40,364 bases of DNA from Clostridiales bacterium (GTDB lineage: Bacteria; Bacillota; Clostridia; Saccharofermentanales; Saccharofermentanaceae). The notes beneath the pieces were generated by a model, which saw only the letters and a list, made by a program, of their open reading frames with translations, made no database searches and was not told where the DNA came from. Position numbers and translations under genes: made by a program. Position 1 is the first letter of the stretch, and each line of letters starts with the position of its first letter. Below, piece by piece: positions 23,000 through 31,319 of this stretch. Location of the stretch: contig JAFZPX010000022.1 in the NCBI GenBank assembly GCA_017552455.1, forward strand, positions 1-40,364. Direction: 5' to 3'.

Positions 23000-24352
23000 T
23001 TATGCCGCCTCTATAAGCATCGGCTTAAACGGCTGAATTGAGTATTCGTCCGAGTCCAGACAGTCGACAGGATAACTTCCGTCATCGACTCTGACCCAGT
23101 CCTTCTCCAAGTATTCTTTCTCATCCCAGCACGCCTGCTCATATGCATCGAGCCACTGCTTCATGTGGGATGCGATCCTCTTTCTGCCCTGGTTGATCAG
23201 TATCTCCTGCAGATGGATCCTGTCTACGATTCCGTCCTTCTTGTACGACGGCACTATATTCATCATGCGTAAGTCTTCCTTGTCGAGCGCATTTCTCAGA
23301 GCCTGTCTGAAGAGCTTGTCCGCCGACTCACAGAAGACGTTGCAGTTCTTGAGCTTCGGATATACCTCTGTCCATCGCTTGATAAATGCAGCGATCGCTG
23401 CAGCGTATTGAGCATGGTCCATGCCGTGCTCGATGCCCTGCTTGTGGTAGTACCCGTCTATCGCGATAACTTGCTGATATCCGGATGTGAATCCGTTCAG
23501 CGTCGCGACAGTCGCGTCCGTGCCTCCGACATCCACGCCGACTGAGAAGTCTGTGAACGATATCTTACGGTCGTAGGTGCCGTCAGGAAGCTTCTCCACA
23601 ATCTCCTTCTGATCTATCTCAATCGCCTTCGAGAAGCCCGTGTAAATGATTCCTGACGCGGTTGTTCGCTTACCAAGGATGTCCGCCTTGAACCACTGAC
23701 TCTTCTGGTTGTATGTCGATATGATCTGCCTGAGCCTGTTATCATCGATGGACAGGTTGTCAGCGATCGTGAAGTGCTGGTAGTTGTATCCGTAGTTCGG
23801 ATCCTTACTCTGGTTCTCCTTGTGCACCGACTCTATGTCCTGATAGAACCAATGCCTCGGAGGCTTCGGGTTGAGATCCATGAACACACGACGCCTCTGT
23901 GCAGCAGCCGTACGGTCAAAGCACTCCTGTATGAATGTCTTATGACACTCATTAGCCTCTGTGATGTATACGCAGCCAAGGGAGAAACCCTTGATACGTG
24001 CAGCATCGTTTATCTTCTGTCCGCCTGCTATCAGGACAACCTTGTCTCCTGTCGCAGTCTTGACGAAGAGCGCTTCCACGCCTTCATATACGCCCGTGCG
24101 GCATCTACCGTTGAAGTAGTTCTTCAGTCCGAAGCCGTTACTGTCGATGATGTTCATTCGGGCAGTACCGTGTGTTACTCCGGCTGCAAGGTGTATCTTA
24201 TCCGGGGACAGCTCAATGTTCATAGCGAACGCGATGATGTTGATTATATTCTTACCGGCACGCTTGCCGCCTTCCGCGATATTGAGCCAGCAGGATCCGC
24301 TCTTCCGGATGTATGTCACCTGCTTCTTCGAGAACGGTGCGTACTTACTCAT
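23000..24352 (-). CDS. terL: Terminase large subunit
   Basis: A 450-residue packaging motor (PBSX/Terminase_3-like). ATPase part: EGGKRAGKN (P-loop, about 25-33) and CVYITEANE (Walker B, about 125-133). Nuclease part: FSVGVDVGGTDATVATL (acidic residues near 270) and CNVFCESADKLFRQ (near 340). The ATG at 24352 was chosen because it overlaps the small-subunit stop (GATGAGTAA) and gives the usual family length; a longer frame upstream is the shadow of the small-subunit gene. It cuts concatemers and drives DNA into procapsids through the portal. Confidence 0.95.
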   Translation of the reverse strand: MSKYAPFSKKQVTYIRKSGSCWLNIAEGGKRAGKNIINIIAFAMNIELSPDKIHLAAGVTHGTARMNIIDSNGFGLKNYFNGRCRTGVYEGVEALFVKTATGDKVVLIAGGQKINDAARIKGFSLGCVYITEANECHKTFIQECFDRTAAAQRRRVFMDLNPKPPRHWFYQDIESVHKENQSKDPNYGYNYQHFTIADNLSIDDNRLRQIISTYNQKSQWFKADILGKRTTASGIIYTGFSKAIEIDQKEIVEKLPDGTYDRKISFTDFSVGVDVGGTDATVATLNGFTSGYQQVIAIDGYYHKQGIEHGMDHAQYAAAIAAFIKRWTEVYPKLKNCNVFCESADKLFRQALRNALDKEDLRMMNIVPSYKKDGIVDRIHLQEILINQGRKRIASHMKQWLDAYEQACWDEKEYLEKDWVRVDDGSYPVDCLDSDEYSIQPFKPMLIEAA

Positions 24353-24866
24353 CGCTGCCACCGCCTTCCTTAAGGAAGGCATCAAGCGACCTATCCTCTT
24401 GCATGTCCAGCATCTTACCTGTGATCTCACGAACGCTGTCAAAGGCGTTAGTCGGTGCCGTATTCTCGACTTCGCGCTTGTCTCGCCATACTTCAGGCTT
24501 CCTGTTCTTGAGCCAGAAGACCTGAGCAGCTGTGTCCGGGGCGACTTCCCTCTCGATCTCCTTAACCACAACAAGTACCTGCTGCCTTGTTACCGGATCG
24601 AGCCTGCGTTCCCTTACAACCTCTTTGGTCTTATACCCTGTCGCCTTGCGGAACAGGGCATCCTCCACGATTCTGTCAGCTACATCCTTGCTTCTTTTTA
24701 AGGTGTCGGCAAAGTCAGGGAATCGCTTTTGCCAGTCGTAGAAGGTCTGTTTAGATATCCCGATGTTCTTCGCTATCTCCAGGTCTGTCAGTCCGTCACG
24801 GGCCCAGCCTTGTATTCTGATGAGTCCCTCAGGCGTCAGCCATTCATGATATTTGCCTTTCGCCAT
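24345..24866 (-). CDS. terS: Terminase small subunit
   Basis: A 173-residue DNA-recognition subunit. The N-terminal helix-turn-helix (LTDLEIAKNIGISKQTFYDWQKRFPDF split across about 27-52) is typical of PBSX/xtmA-type small terminases. Central KEVVRERRLDPVTRQQV and a helical C-terminus follow. It finds the pac or cos site and activates TerL. An AAAGGAG site supports the start. Confidence 0.93.
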   Translation of the reverse strand: MAKGKYHEWLTPEGLIRIQGWARDGLTDLEIAKNIGISKQTFYDWQKRFPDFADTLKRSKDVADRIVEDALFRKATGYKTKEVVRERRLDPVTRQQVLVVVKEIEREVAPDTAAQVFWLKNRKPEVWRDKREVENTAPTNAFDSVREITGKMLDMQEDRSLDAFLKEGGGSDE

Positions 24867-24880
24867 ACGGGATCACTCCT

Positions 24881-25273
24881 TTACACACTCCAATGAAGGC
24901 CGTGCTTCCTGATGATCTCGTCAAAGTCTTCCACATCGTGATCCTTTAGATAAGCATTCCCCTTATCGTCTATCCCGATGTGCAGGAGCTCGTGCCATAG
25001 CAGGATCTCCATCTGTTCATCAGTAAACCCGGCACAATTCTCTTCGTAGATGATAATGAGGAAGTCGTAGGGGCAAAAGATCTTGTACAGAGACGGAACC
25101 TTCTTGCATTCGCCGTGTACGACCTTGACCTTGTTCTTGGTTTTCTTCTTGTTGGATCCGACGAACCCGACCGAGATACCGTTAGCAAGGATCTCCGGAC
25201 ACCTCTCGTAAATGATGGGTTCTGCCATCTGACCGTACATATCGTTTCTGTTTACGAACTCCGGTGTCTCCAT
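24881..25273 (-). CDS. Putative phage metallopeptidase
   Basis: A 130-residue protein with a HELLH zinc motif (94-98) preceded by a hydrophobic strand and followed by KDHDVEDFDE, whose His or Asp residues could be the third ligand. This matches the small phage metallopeptidase family often found next to terminase genes. Its target is unknown; roles in head maturation or host takeover are only guesses. It is the first gene after the likely late promoter/terminator, with an AGGAGG site. Confidence 0.8.
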   Translation of the reverse strand: METPEFVNRNDMYGQMAEPIIYERCPEILANGISVGFVGSNKKKTKNKVKVVHGECKKVPSLYKIFCPYDFLIIIYEENCAGFTDEQMEILLWHELLHIGIDDKGNAYLKDHDVEDFDEIIRKHGLHWSV

Positions 25274-25286
25274 GCCTTCCTCCTAA

Positions 25287-25317
25287 CAAAAAAGACACCG
25301 CCGTTCAGACGATGTCT
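25287..25317 (-). terminator. Intrinsic terminator in the late-operon leader
   Basis: On the minus strand AGACATCG pairs with CGGTGTCT (8 bp, one wobble) and TTTTTT follows. It lies between a promoter-like -10 (25342-25350) and the first packaging gene's ribosome site, so it could act as an attenuator or end the early operon. Confidence 0.8.
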
Positions 25318-25341
25318 CTTGTGCCAAATTTTTACGCTAGC

Positions 25342-25350
25342 ATTATACCA
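25342..25350 (-). promoter_or_regulatory. Likely late promoter (extended -10)
   Basis: On the minus strand TGGTATAAT is a perfect extended -10. No good TTGACA lies 16-18 bases upstream, which fits a promoter that needs an activator. A candidate late regulator (26458-26895) is encoded just upstream. Confidence 0.6.
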
Positions 25351-25390
25351 CAACAAAAAGTATTTTTAAGTATTGTCTTTTGCTTTCCGG

Positions 25391-25465
25391 TCAATTTGAC
25401 TTTCTCGGCCTGTCATGTCCTATCAATGCCAGAGCCACAATGGTCGTGCAGATTATCGCTGTCAT
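25391..25465 (-). CDS. 24-residue peptide
   Basis: The frame MTAIICTTIVALALIGHDRPRKSN has a short hydrophobic N-terminus and basic end. GAGGAGG stands 7 bases before the ATG and the gene starts 13 bases past the Cys-rich protein's stop. It may be a true small membrane peptide; no function is known. Confidence 0.45.
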   Translation of the reverse strand: MTAIICTTIVALALIGHDRPRKSN

Positions 25466-25477
25466 CCCGATACCTCC

Positions 25478-25681
25478 TCATCGTAATGCTTCATCCAGAA
25501 GATCTTCCAGTGAAGCCATGCCTGATTCCTTTATCGTCTTAAAGAAGGGACAAGCCTTGCCTTCTTTCTCTCCACGGAGATATGTGTCGCGAAGAACACG
25601 ACACTTACCCTCTCCTCTGTTACCAAAACAGTCAAGTCTGCAGCACTTCGGCGCAGCTGCCGCTTCGTAATGAATATTCAT
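25478..25681 (-). CDS. Cys-rich small protein, possible zinc binder
   Basis: A 67-residue protein with Cys residues at CCRLDCFGNRGEGKCRV and KACPFF, consistent with a metal site. Family unknown. Its ATG overlaps the stop of the upstream gene (ATGA), and it belongs to a string of tiny overlapping genes at the end of the early operon. Confidence 0.65.
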   Translation of the reverse strand: MNIHYEAAAAPKCCRLDCFGNRGEGKCRVLRDTYLRGEKEGKACPFFKTIKESGMASLEDLLDEALR

Positions 25682-25836
25682 TCTTCTACCTCCCTGATCT
25701 TAACGATCTTGACCTTCGGCTTGTCCTTGAGATAGTCATCAAGGATAGCCCTGAACTCTTCCTTACTACCTGCGTGGATCTCCAGTGTCGGATGATTCTT
25801 AAGTTCCACGCGGTAGATCCTCTCTTCGCTTATCAT
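25678..25836 (-). CDS. 52-residue small phage protein
   Basis: Starts MISEERIYRVELKNHPTLEI and ends in a charged KIREVEE tail. The start at 25836 overlaps the stop of the zinc-ribbon gene (ATGA); the longer upstream frame is the shadow of that gene. An alpha/beta pattern is visible, no family recognised. Confidence 0.65.
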   Translation of the reverse strand: MISEERIYRVELKNHPTLEIHAGSKEEFRAILDDYLKDKPKVKIVKIREVEE

Positions 25837-25982
25837 TCTTCGTCCTCCTCGCATACGTAGCATCTTCTCGGGTATGGTCCTGCAGGGTGTATCGTCTCCC
25901 TGTGTCCGCAGTTCGAGCACTTGACCGTCTTGATCATGAATCCGGCAATGTTCCTCTCCTCTTTGACCGTTATCCACTTCAT
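25833..25982 (-). CDS. Small zinc-ribbon protein
   Basis: A 49-residue protein with two Cys pairs, CSNCGH and CYVCE, about 17 residues apart, the pattern of a zinc ribbon. It begins MKWITVKEERNIAGF and may bind nucleic acid or RNA polymerase. It overlaps both neighbours by four bases. Too short for automatic calling but well supported by the chain of ATGA overlaps. Confidence 0.7.
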   Translation of the reverse strand: MKWITVKEERNIAGFMIKTVKCSNCGHRETIHPAGPYPRRCYVCEEDEE

Positions 25983-26458
25983 AGGCTGAAATAATTACCT
26001 CCTATCAGTTCGTAAGCAGGTCTCCATGAGAAGAAGCCCCTGCAGTTGAAGAAGAGTACTTCCGGGTATTCCTCTCCGCTCTGGATCCATTCGTAGGCTT
26101 CTATCACAGCCCTGTCCGATAAATCAGTCCTGTCGGTAACGCTGTGCCCGTTCCTTATAGTGCTGAATTGTCCCGGTTGTGTAAGTACAGCTGTTACTGT
26201 GTTGCCAAACTCAGGATGATCTTCGGAAATGCGGTTCCAGATAGTCAGTGCTATGTAGATCCTGCCTTCGATGTCTTCCGGATCTCTGTTGCTCTCAGCT
26301 TCGACCACTCCGGAGAAGAGCTCAAACTCTTCTACTGTCAGTCCGACTGATTCTGCGCGCTGCTCTATTGTCATCGATTCGAATGTCAGCGAAGCTTTGA
26401 GCATGAGTGTGTTCAGTCCGATGACCATTATTGCTACGTAAACTGTAATCTTCTGCAT
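25979..26458 (-). CDS. SleB-like cell-wall hydrolase
   Basis: A 159-residue protein of the Hydrolase_2/SleB family (spore cortex-lytic and related enzymes). N-terminal residues 4-24 are a signal or anchor. The catalytic core has VVEAESNRDPEDIEGRIYIALTI in two parts, with the family's acidic residue in VEAES, and FFNCRGFFSW near the end. It would cut peptidoglycan outside the membrane. Its place in the early/regulatory operon, far from holin and endolysin, is unusual for a lysis gene. Confidence 0.8.
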   Translation of the reverse strand: MQKITVYVAIMVIGLNTLMLKASLTFESMTIEQRAESVGLTVEEFELFSGVVEAESNRDPEDIEGRIYIALTIWNRISEDHPEFGNTVTAVLTQPGQFSTIRNGHSVTDRTDLSDRAVIEAYEWIQSGEEYPEVLFFNCRGFFSWRPAYELIGGNYFSL

Positions 26459-26895
26459 TAGTCTTCTCCTTTCGGTATAAATCGATAAACTTCTTCAAGA
26501 GCCTTACGGTGAAGCACCATTATTCTGTCGTGACTGTACTGAAGACTCTTCTCGATCCATCCCCAGCTCTTCTGGTTGATGTAGCGTTCGATCAGGATCG
26601 TCCGTAAGACGGAGTCAGGTACATGGTTGATCACTTCCAGCCTTACGCGAATGAGCTTTGCTATCTTCTCCCTGACCTTCTCCACATCAGCTGTAGCCTG
26701 CGAGTAGGTGATCATCCTCTCTTCCTGCCCTTGAGGGTTATTGTTCTGGATCCTGTCCTTCGAGTAGTCCACAGCTCCGGATGTGATGGAAGCAAGAAGT
26801 TTCGCCTGTATCTCTTCCTTTGCTGCGAGTTCCCTCTTGGTCACTACGTAGACCTGATTGAGCCATGTCTTTGCGAAATACTGATTGTCTGTCAT
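26458..26895 (-). CDS. Putative late transcription regulator (RinA/ArpU or sigma-region-4 like)
   Basis: A 145-residue helical protein. The C-terminal part (about 95-140: RYINQKSWGWIEKSLQYS, then HDRIMVLHRKALEEV) has the shape of a sigma-70 region 4 helix-turn-helix as in RinA/ArpU/DUF1492-type phage activators, which turn on packaging genes. The ATG at 26895, with GGAGG 8 bases before it, overlaps the rusA stop; a longer frame upstream overlaps rusA. It lies about 1.1 kb upstream of the candidate late promoter. Confidence 0.7.
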   Translation of the reverse strand: MTDNQYFAKTWLNQVYVVTKRELAAKEEIQAKLLASITSGAVDYSKDRIQNNNPQGQEERMITYSQATADVEKVREKIAKLIRVRLEVINHVPDSVLRTILIERYINQKSWGWIEKSLQYSHDRIMVLHRKALEEVYRFIPKGED

Positions 26896-27287
26896 TCTTC
26901 TACCTCCTCGACTTCGATCAGTATTCCTTCCGGACCGGGTACCCAGTATTTGGATGTCATCTCCATAGCTACGTGAGAGTCGTCTTTCCAAAAAGACTTC
27001 TTGGTCATGCAGTCTTTGAGGAGCTTTAACATGTTGTCAGTGTCCGGTCTGGTTATCTTGAGAGTGGGATGGTCTACTTTGTCAGAGTGGAACATGAAGC
27101 ATATCCTCAGGCTGATAGGCGGAGAGAATAATCTGTCCGGTTTGAACTTATCCAGATAAGCAAGGTATTTCTCCTTAACGTCTTCAACCTTGGAAGGGTT
27201 GTAAAGAGTACCTGTCTTCTTGTTGATCTGTTTCTCCTGAGCGGTAACAGTAGGGATCCTCATCATCAAAAAAAATGTGTCTTTCAT
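26892..27287 (-). CDS. rusA: RusA-family Holliday junction resolvase
   Basis: A 131-residue endonuclease that resolves four-way junctions in phage replication or recombination. Motifs: FMMRIP-like first strand, HPTLKITRPDTDNMLKLLKD (the conserved Asp pair of RusA) and WKDDSHVAMEMTSKYW. Start ATG at 27287 was chosen for its AGGAGA site; the upstream longer frame runs through a palindrome. It lies between a palindrome-rich leader and the late regulator. Confidence 0.92.
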   Translation of the reverse strand: MKDTFFLMMRIPTVTAQEKQINKKTGTLYNPSKVEDVKEKYLAYLDKFKPDRLFSPPISLRICFMFHSDKVDHPTLKITRPDTDNMLKLLKDCMTKKSFWKDDSHVAMEMTSKYWVPGPEGILIEVEEVEE

Positions 27288-27309
27288 TAACAAATCTCCT
27301 GTCGCGTAT

Positions 27310-27386
27310 GGGATATGGTATGTGACGGTGTTGTAGTCGTCGTGCGTGAGCGTATACGCACGACTACACACCCGAACACATATCCC
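27310..27386. repeat. 77-base imperfect palindrome in the rusA leader
   Basis: Outer arms GGGATATG (27310-27317) and CATATCCC (27379-27386), inner arms TGTAGTCG (27332-27339) and CGACTACA (27361-27368), and GTGCGT with ACGCAC. It ends 23 bases before the rusA ATG. Confidence 0.8.
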
Positions 27387-27399
27387 TGATGTTTTTGTT

Positions 27400-27456
27400 A
27401 CCATGTCTCATTTTTGAAAATGTATATTTATATACATGTTTTTGGTGAGACATGGT
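27400..27456. repeat. 57-base nested palindrome after the primase-helicase gene
   Basis: An 11-bp outer stem ACCATGTCTCA / TGAGACATGGT encloses an inner GTATA-TTTA-TATAC hairpin. It starts four bases past the primase-helicase stop. No minus-strand T-run follows, so it is a poor terminator. Confidence 0.8.
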
Positions 27457-27459
27457 TTT

Positions 27460-29730
27460 TCACTGCTTTTTACGTATAAACGACAAGTCGCGTTTTCCGT
27501 CTTTATTCTTGTTCCTGATGGTGTAAAACTTGCCTTCTGACTCCTTTATGCGGCGCCAAATCGTTGAATCTGCACACCCGAGATATTCCACCAGATCCTG
27601 TATTGTTACCTCTCCGCCATCGTTCAAAGAACTGACAGCCTCAAAGGCATTCTCGAACTCCTGCTGCCTTTTCTTCTTCTTGACCTCGGGATCCTTGCGC
27701 TTCTCCATAGCCTTCTGCCAGGGAAGCTTGGAGCCTTCCGCGTCGAGATCGGACAGCACGCCAATATCGTCAATCTGATGTACGGGATAGTTGAACCAGA
27801 GATTAACCGGAGCGAACTTCGGGAACTCACGAAGTGTTCCTTCGATACGCCAGGCAGTGCGCGCGTCGAGTTCCTTGTTCTTCTCGTTAATGGCAATCTG
27901 GATATCGCTCTTCATCGTCCATGTGCACTTGTCGTTGACGAATCTTTGCATCTTGTGGAAGGACAGCTTGTCGTCTTCAGATACGTAGTTCTCTTCCTCC
28001 CATCCGGGCATCTTCTGTGTCAGATAGTCGCAGATGATCTTGCATCCTGCAGTGTCACGCTGCTGTTTAGCGAGTGCGTCGGTTATCTCCAGCTCAATGA
28101 GATCGATGAGTGCGTCCGGATCACGAGCAAATACACCGGATCCTGAAGCACGGTCCATGGATCTCTTCTCTCCCTGGTGACCTTTTGAGTGATGGTGACA
28201 GTAAATGACCGCGCAGCCGAGTTCGTTACAAACCTTGTCAAACTGGTTGCAGAAGTGCGCCATCTGATCCGCACTGTTCTCGTCGCCGGTAATGACCTTG
28301 TAGATAGGATCGATGATAACTGCGATATAATCCTTCTTCTGTGCCCTTCTGATGAGTTTGGGGGCAAGCTTGTCCATCGGGATCGATGAGCCTCGTAAGT
28401 TCCATATATCAATATTGGAGACGTTCTGAGGACGCCAACCGAGCCGCTCATACACATCATGGAAACGATGGAGGCAGGATGCCCTGTCCAGCTCCAGATT
28501 CACGTATAGGACCTTGCCCTTCGCACATTTCCAGCCTAACCAGTCACGTCCTTCAGCTATCGCGCAGCATAATTCGATAAGAGCGAATGACTTACCGGCC
28601 TTTGACGGGCCTGCAAGGAGCAATTTGTGTCCCTTTCTTAGTACACCGTCGATAAGAGGCTCGGCAAGCGGCGGCATGTCGATCCATACATCGGATAGGG
28701 ATTCGGGATCCGGAAGGTCATCGTTGACCGCCTCGATCCACTCCTTCCACTCGTCAAAGTCCTTCTTGCCGATATTGGTGGCAATGAGGAACTGCTTGTG
28801 TCCATTACGCATTATTCCCGGCATACGGGATAAGCGTGACGGATTTCTGTTCTGGGTATCGATCTTGAGACCGTTCTTCTTGCAGACTTCGTAAACGAAA
28901 TCTACGCGCTTACGGTACTCTTCGTATGAAGCAGCGTCTACACGTACGATGGCGTGTATGGACTTCTTACCGGAGTGTACGAGACAGGCTACAGGAAGTT
29001 CAAGATCGCGAATGATCGTATTCTGTTGGGTAAGGTCCATTGTGTCGGATTCGACAAGCGCGTACCGGAACTCCGTCACGTTGTCGTTCTTGACACCTTG
29101 GCCGTCCAAAGGATTGAAACGGATCCACGCACCGACTTCCTCGTCGTAATCTCCTACTGCGTCACCGATGTTTTTGTATTTCTTGAGATCCCTGATGATG
29201 TCACCTGCGGTCCTGGTATATGAACCTTTGGACGGAAGATGTTTTCCTTCTGCGTTTTGCCATGTATCGGTAACGTAGCCGACTACTTCATCCGGCTGGA
29301 ATAGTGTCTCCAGGTATCGTGTCAGATCTGCAACAGGATCCCAGTCGGCAGGTTCCTCGATCTCCTTGAGCTCCATCCAGTTCTTGTTGATAATGGTGAG
29401 GTCATCACCGTCATCCGTAATGACATCATCCCAGTCAAGCTCATGTCCTTCGTCATCGTCGTAGCGATGAGGTACCCATCCGCCGTCTTTGGCCATTTGT
29501 GTGATGGTAGCACCCGTGACTCCGGCTCCGCCGTAGGATCCGAAAGAAGACCACTTCTTGTCGCATTCCCCCGAATGGTATCTGGAAGAGTCCCGTTGTG
29601 ACCACATGTCCCATACAGAACAGGAATAGCCTTCAGCATGTAATGCCATGCCGACATTAACCCACTCCTGATAGTTGCATTGAGACGGATCGATGTAGTC
29701 CAGTAATTCGGTAAGGTTAAATTCGATCAT
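27460..29730 (-). CDS. Primase-helicase (PriCT/RepA-like AAA fusion)
   Basis: A 756-residue replication protein. Residues 1-80 resemble a PriCT_2 primase C-terminal domain (YQEWVNVGMALHAEG). An acidic linker holds GHELDWDD (about 95). Residues 195-330 resemble a primase/RepB-type fold (KSIHAIVRVDAASYEEYRKRV). A RepA/DnaB-like ATPase follows: Walker A AGPSKAGKSF (about 370-380), Walker B AVIIDPIY (about 470), and CHHHSKG (about 505). The C-terminal 700-735 is a helix-turn-helix (VTIQDLVEYLGCADSTIW). It probably primes and unwinds phage DNA. Its start overlaps the SF2 helicase stop. Confidence 0.88.
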   Translation of the reverse strand: MIEFNLTELLDYIDPSQCNYQEWVNVGMALHAEGYSCSVWDMWSQRDSSRYHSGECDKKWSSFGSYGGAGVTGATITQMAKDGGWVPHRYDDDEGHELDWDDVITDDGDDLTIINKNWMELKEIEEPADWDPVADLTRYLETLFQPDEVVGYVTDTWQNAEGKHLPSKGSYTRTAGDIIRDLKKYKNIGDAVGDYDEEVGAWIRFNPLDGQGVKNDNVTEFRYALVESDTMDLTQQNTIIRDLELPVACLVHSGKKSIHAIVRVDAASYEEYRKRVDFVYEVCKKNGLKIDTQNRNPSRLSRMPGIMRNGHKQFLIATNIGKKDFDEWKEWIEAVNDDLPDPESLSDVWIDMPPLAEPLIDGVLRKGHKLLLAGPSKAGKSFALIELCCAIAEGRDWLGWKCAKGKVLYVNLELDRASCLHRFHDVYERLGWRPQNVSNIDIWNLRGSSIPMDKLAPKLIRRAQKKDYIAVIIDPIYKVITGDENSADQMAHFCNQFDKVCNELGCAVIYCHHHSKGHQGEKRSMDRASGSGVFARDPDALIDLIELEITDALAKQQRDTAGCKIICDYLTQKMPGWEEENYVSEDDKLSFHKMQRFVNDKCTWTMKSDIQIAINEKNKELDARTAWRIEGTLREFPKFAPVNLWFNYPVHQIDDIGVLSDLDAEGSKLPWQKAMEKRKDPEVKKKKRQQEFENAFEAVSSLNDGGEVTIQDLVEYLGCADSTIWRRIKESEGKFYTIRNKNKDGKRDLSFIRKKQ

Positions 29731-31319
29731 ACTGCCTTACCTCCCGGAATGTACTCAGACGGAATAACGCCGTTCGGGATCCTCCAGTTGTTGGCCGAGA
29801 TCCTCGATATCATGTTATTGGCAGCTTCGAAGCTCCATGTGCCTACATGGTTGAAGTTGCGTGCCTCAAGGAATCTTATCTGTTTAGGTGTGGCCAAACC
29901 TTCGTCACGACGCTTGGCAAGCCTGTTGAGCAGCAGTGATGCCTTGCCGGAGTTCTCTACAGAGTCCGGGAAGATACCAAACCTCTCCAAAGCCTGCAGC
30001 TGCTTTGCTGACGGCGGAGCCATTTCTGCAGGAAATGAAGGAACATAATTAATAAGATCTTCAGCCTGTATCGACATCTCATACTGCAGCGGATCCACAA
30101 GCTTCTGTTTCCTGCGTTTCATTTCTTCGAGCTGCTTGGCCAAAGCTTCTTCACGTGCTACAAGAACATCATCAGATGCCGTCTTTTCGGCTTCTTCAAT
30201 GTCTTCGGGAACGGCAGCCTTCTCGAGATTCTTTGTCATCTGCCTTGCGACTTCTTCGTTCTCGCATATCAAATGTGCAGGATGACACAGTTCATGTCTT
30301 TCCGTGTGCCAGAGGAAGTCCAGCAGAAGCAGATGATCTTTACCCGGATGCAGTCTGGTACCGCGTCCGACCATCTGGCAATATAATGACCTGATCTTCG
30401 TAGGACGCAGTACGATAATGCAGTCTACCGACGGACAGTCCCATCCTTCCGTCAACAGCATAGAGTTACAGAGCACGTTGTAATCACCGCGATCGAACGC
30501 TTCCAGCTTCTCGGCACGGTCAACAGATTCACCGTTTACTTCCGTAGCACGGAAGCCCTTGCTCCTCAGGATCGCACAGAATTTCTGTGAAGTCTTGATA
30601 AGAGGAAGGAATACGACAGTCTTTCTGTCCTTGCACTGCTCAAGCATAATATCTGCTATTTGCTCCAGATATGGGTCCAGAGCCGTCCCGAGATCACCGG
30701 CAGAGAAATCACCCTGTGATATCTTGACCGCGCTCAAATCGAGCCTGAGAGGCACTGTAAGCGCCTTTATGGGTGATAAGTATCCGTCTCTGATCGCCTG
30801 AGGCATCGTGTACTCGAATGCAAGCGTCTCAAAGAATTTGCCCAGATTCTGCCTGTCTCCTCTGTCGGGAGTCGCCGTAACGCCGAGAACATTCGCTTCG
30901 GGGAAGTGTTCCATTACGCGTTGGTAGCCGTCAGAAAGGATATGGTGAGCCTCATCTACGATGATCGTCCCGAAATAGTCTTCCGGGAAGTTCTTAAGAC
31001 GATTCTCACGCATCATCGACTGAACGGAGCCTACGACTATCTGATACCACGAACCTATGCAGGTCTCTTCAGCCTTCTCGACAGCTGACATGAGTCCGGT
31101 TACGGTATAGATCTTGTCCGATGCCTGCTGCAGAAGTTCTCCCCTATGAGCGAGGACAAGCACACGCTTGCCCTCCATAACCTGATCTTCCGCAACCTTG
31201 GCAAACACGACTGTCTTACCACATCCGGTAGGAAGAACCAGCAGCGTCTTACGATGACCTGAATCCCACTCTTCGACTATCCTGTTTCTGGCAGTCTGTT
31301 GGTAAGGCCTCAGTTCCAC
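29727..31319 (-). CDS. SF2 DEAD/DEAH-box helicase
   Basis: A 530-residue helicase with motif I LPTGCGKT (30-37), motif II DEAH (in IIVDEAHHIL), motif III-like TATPDRGD, motif IV/V (VVFLPLIKTS, STEGWDCPSVD-like LLTEGWDCPSVD) and motif VI QMVGRGTR. A charged helical region follows, then a C-terminal domain (about 440-530). Such proteins act in phage replication and recombination. It overlaps its neighbours by a few bases. Confidence 0.93.
   Translation of the reverse strand: MELRPYQQTARNRIVEEWDSGHRKTLLVLPTGCGKTVVFAKVAEDQVMEGKRVLVLAHRGELLQQASDKIYTVTGLMSAVEKAEETCIGSWYQIVVGSVQSMMRENRLKNFPEDYFGTIIVDEAHHILSDGYQRVMEHFPEANVLGVTATPDRGDRQNLGKFFETLAFEYTMPQAIRDGYLSPIKALTVPLRLDLSAVKISQGDFSAGDLGTALDPYLEQIADIMLEQCKDRKTVVFLPLIKTSQKFCAILRSKGFRATEVNGESVDRAEKLEAFDRGDYNVLCNSMLLTEGWDCPSVDCIIVLRPTKIRSLYCQMVGRGTRLHPGKDHLLLLDFLWHTERHELCHPAHLICENEEVARQMTKNLEKAAVPEDIEEAEKTASDDVLVAREEALAKQLEEMKRRKQKLVDPLQYEMSIQAEDLINYVPSFPAEMAPPSAKQLQALERFGIFPDSVENSGKASLLLNRLAKRRDEGLATPKQIRFLEARNFNHVGTWSFEAANNMISRISANNWRIPNGVIPSEYIPGGKAV

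Noticed and set aside
24353..24574. N-terminal extension of the terminase large subunit
   Set aside because: It is the shadow of the small-subunit gene; the ATG overlapping that gene's stop gives the usual length.
26896..26991. Longer start of the late regulator
   Set aside because: It overlaps rusA out of frame; the ATG at 26895 has a good GGAGG site.
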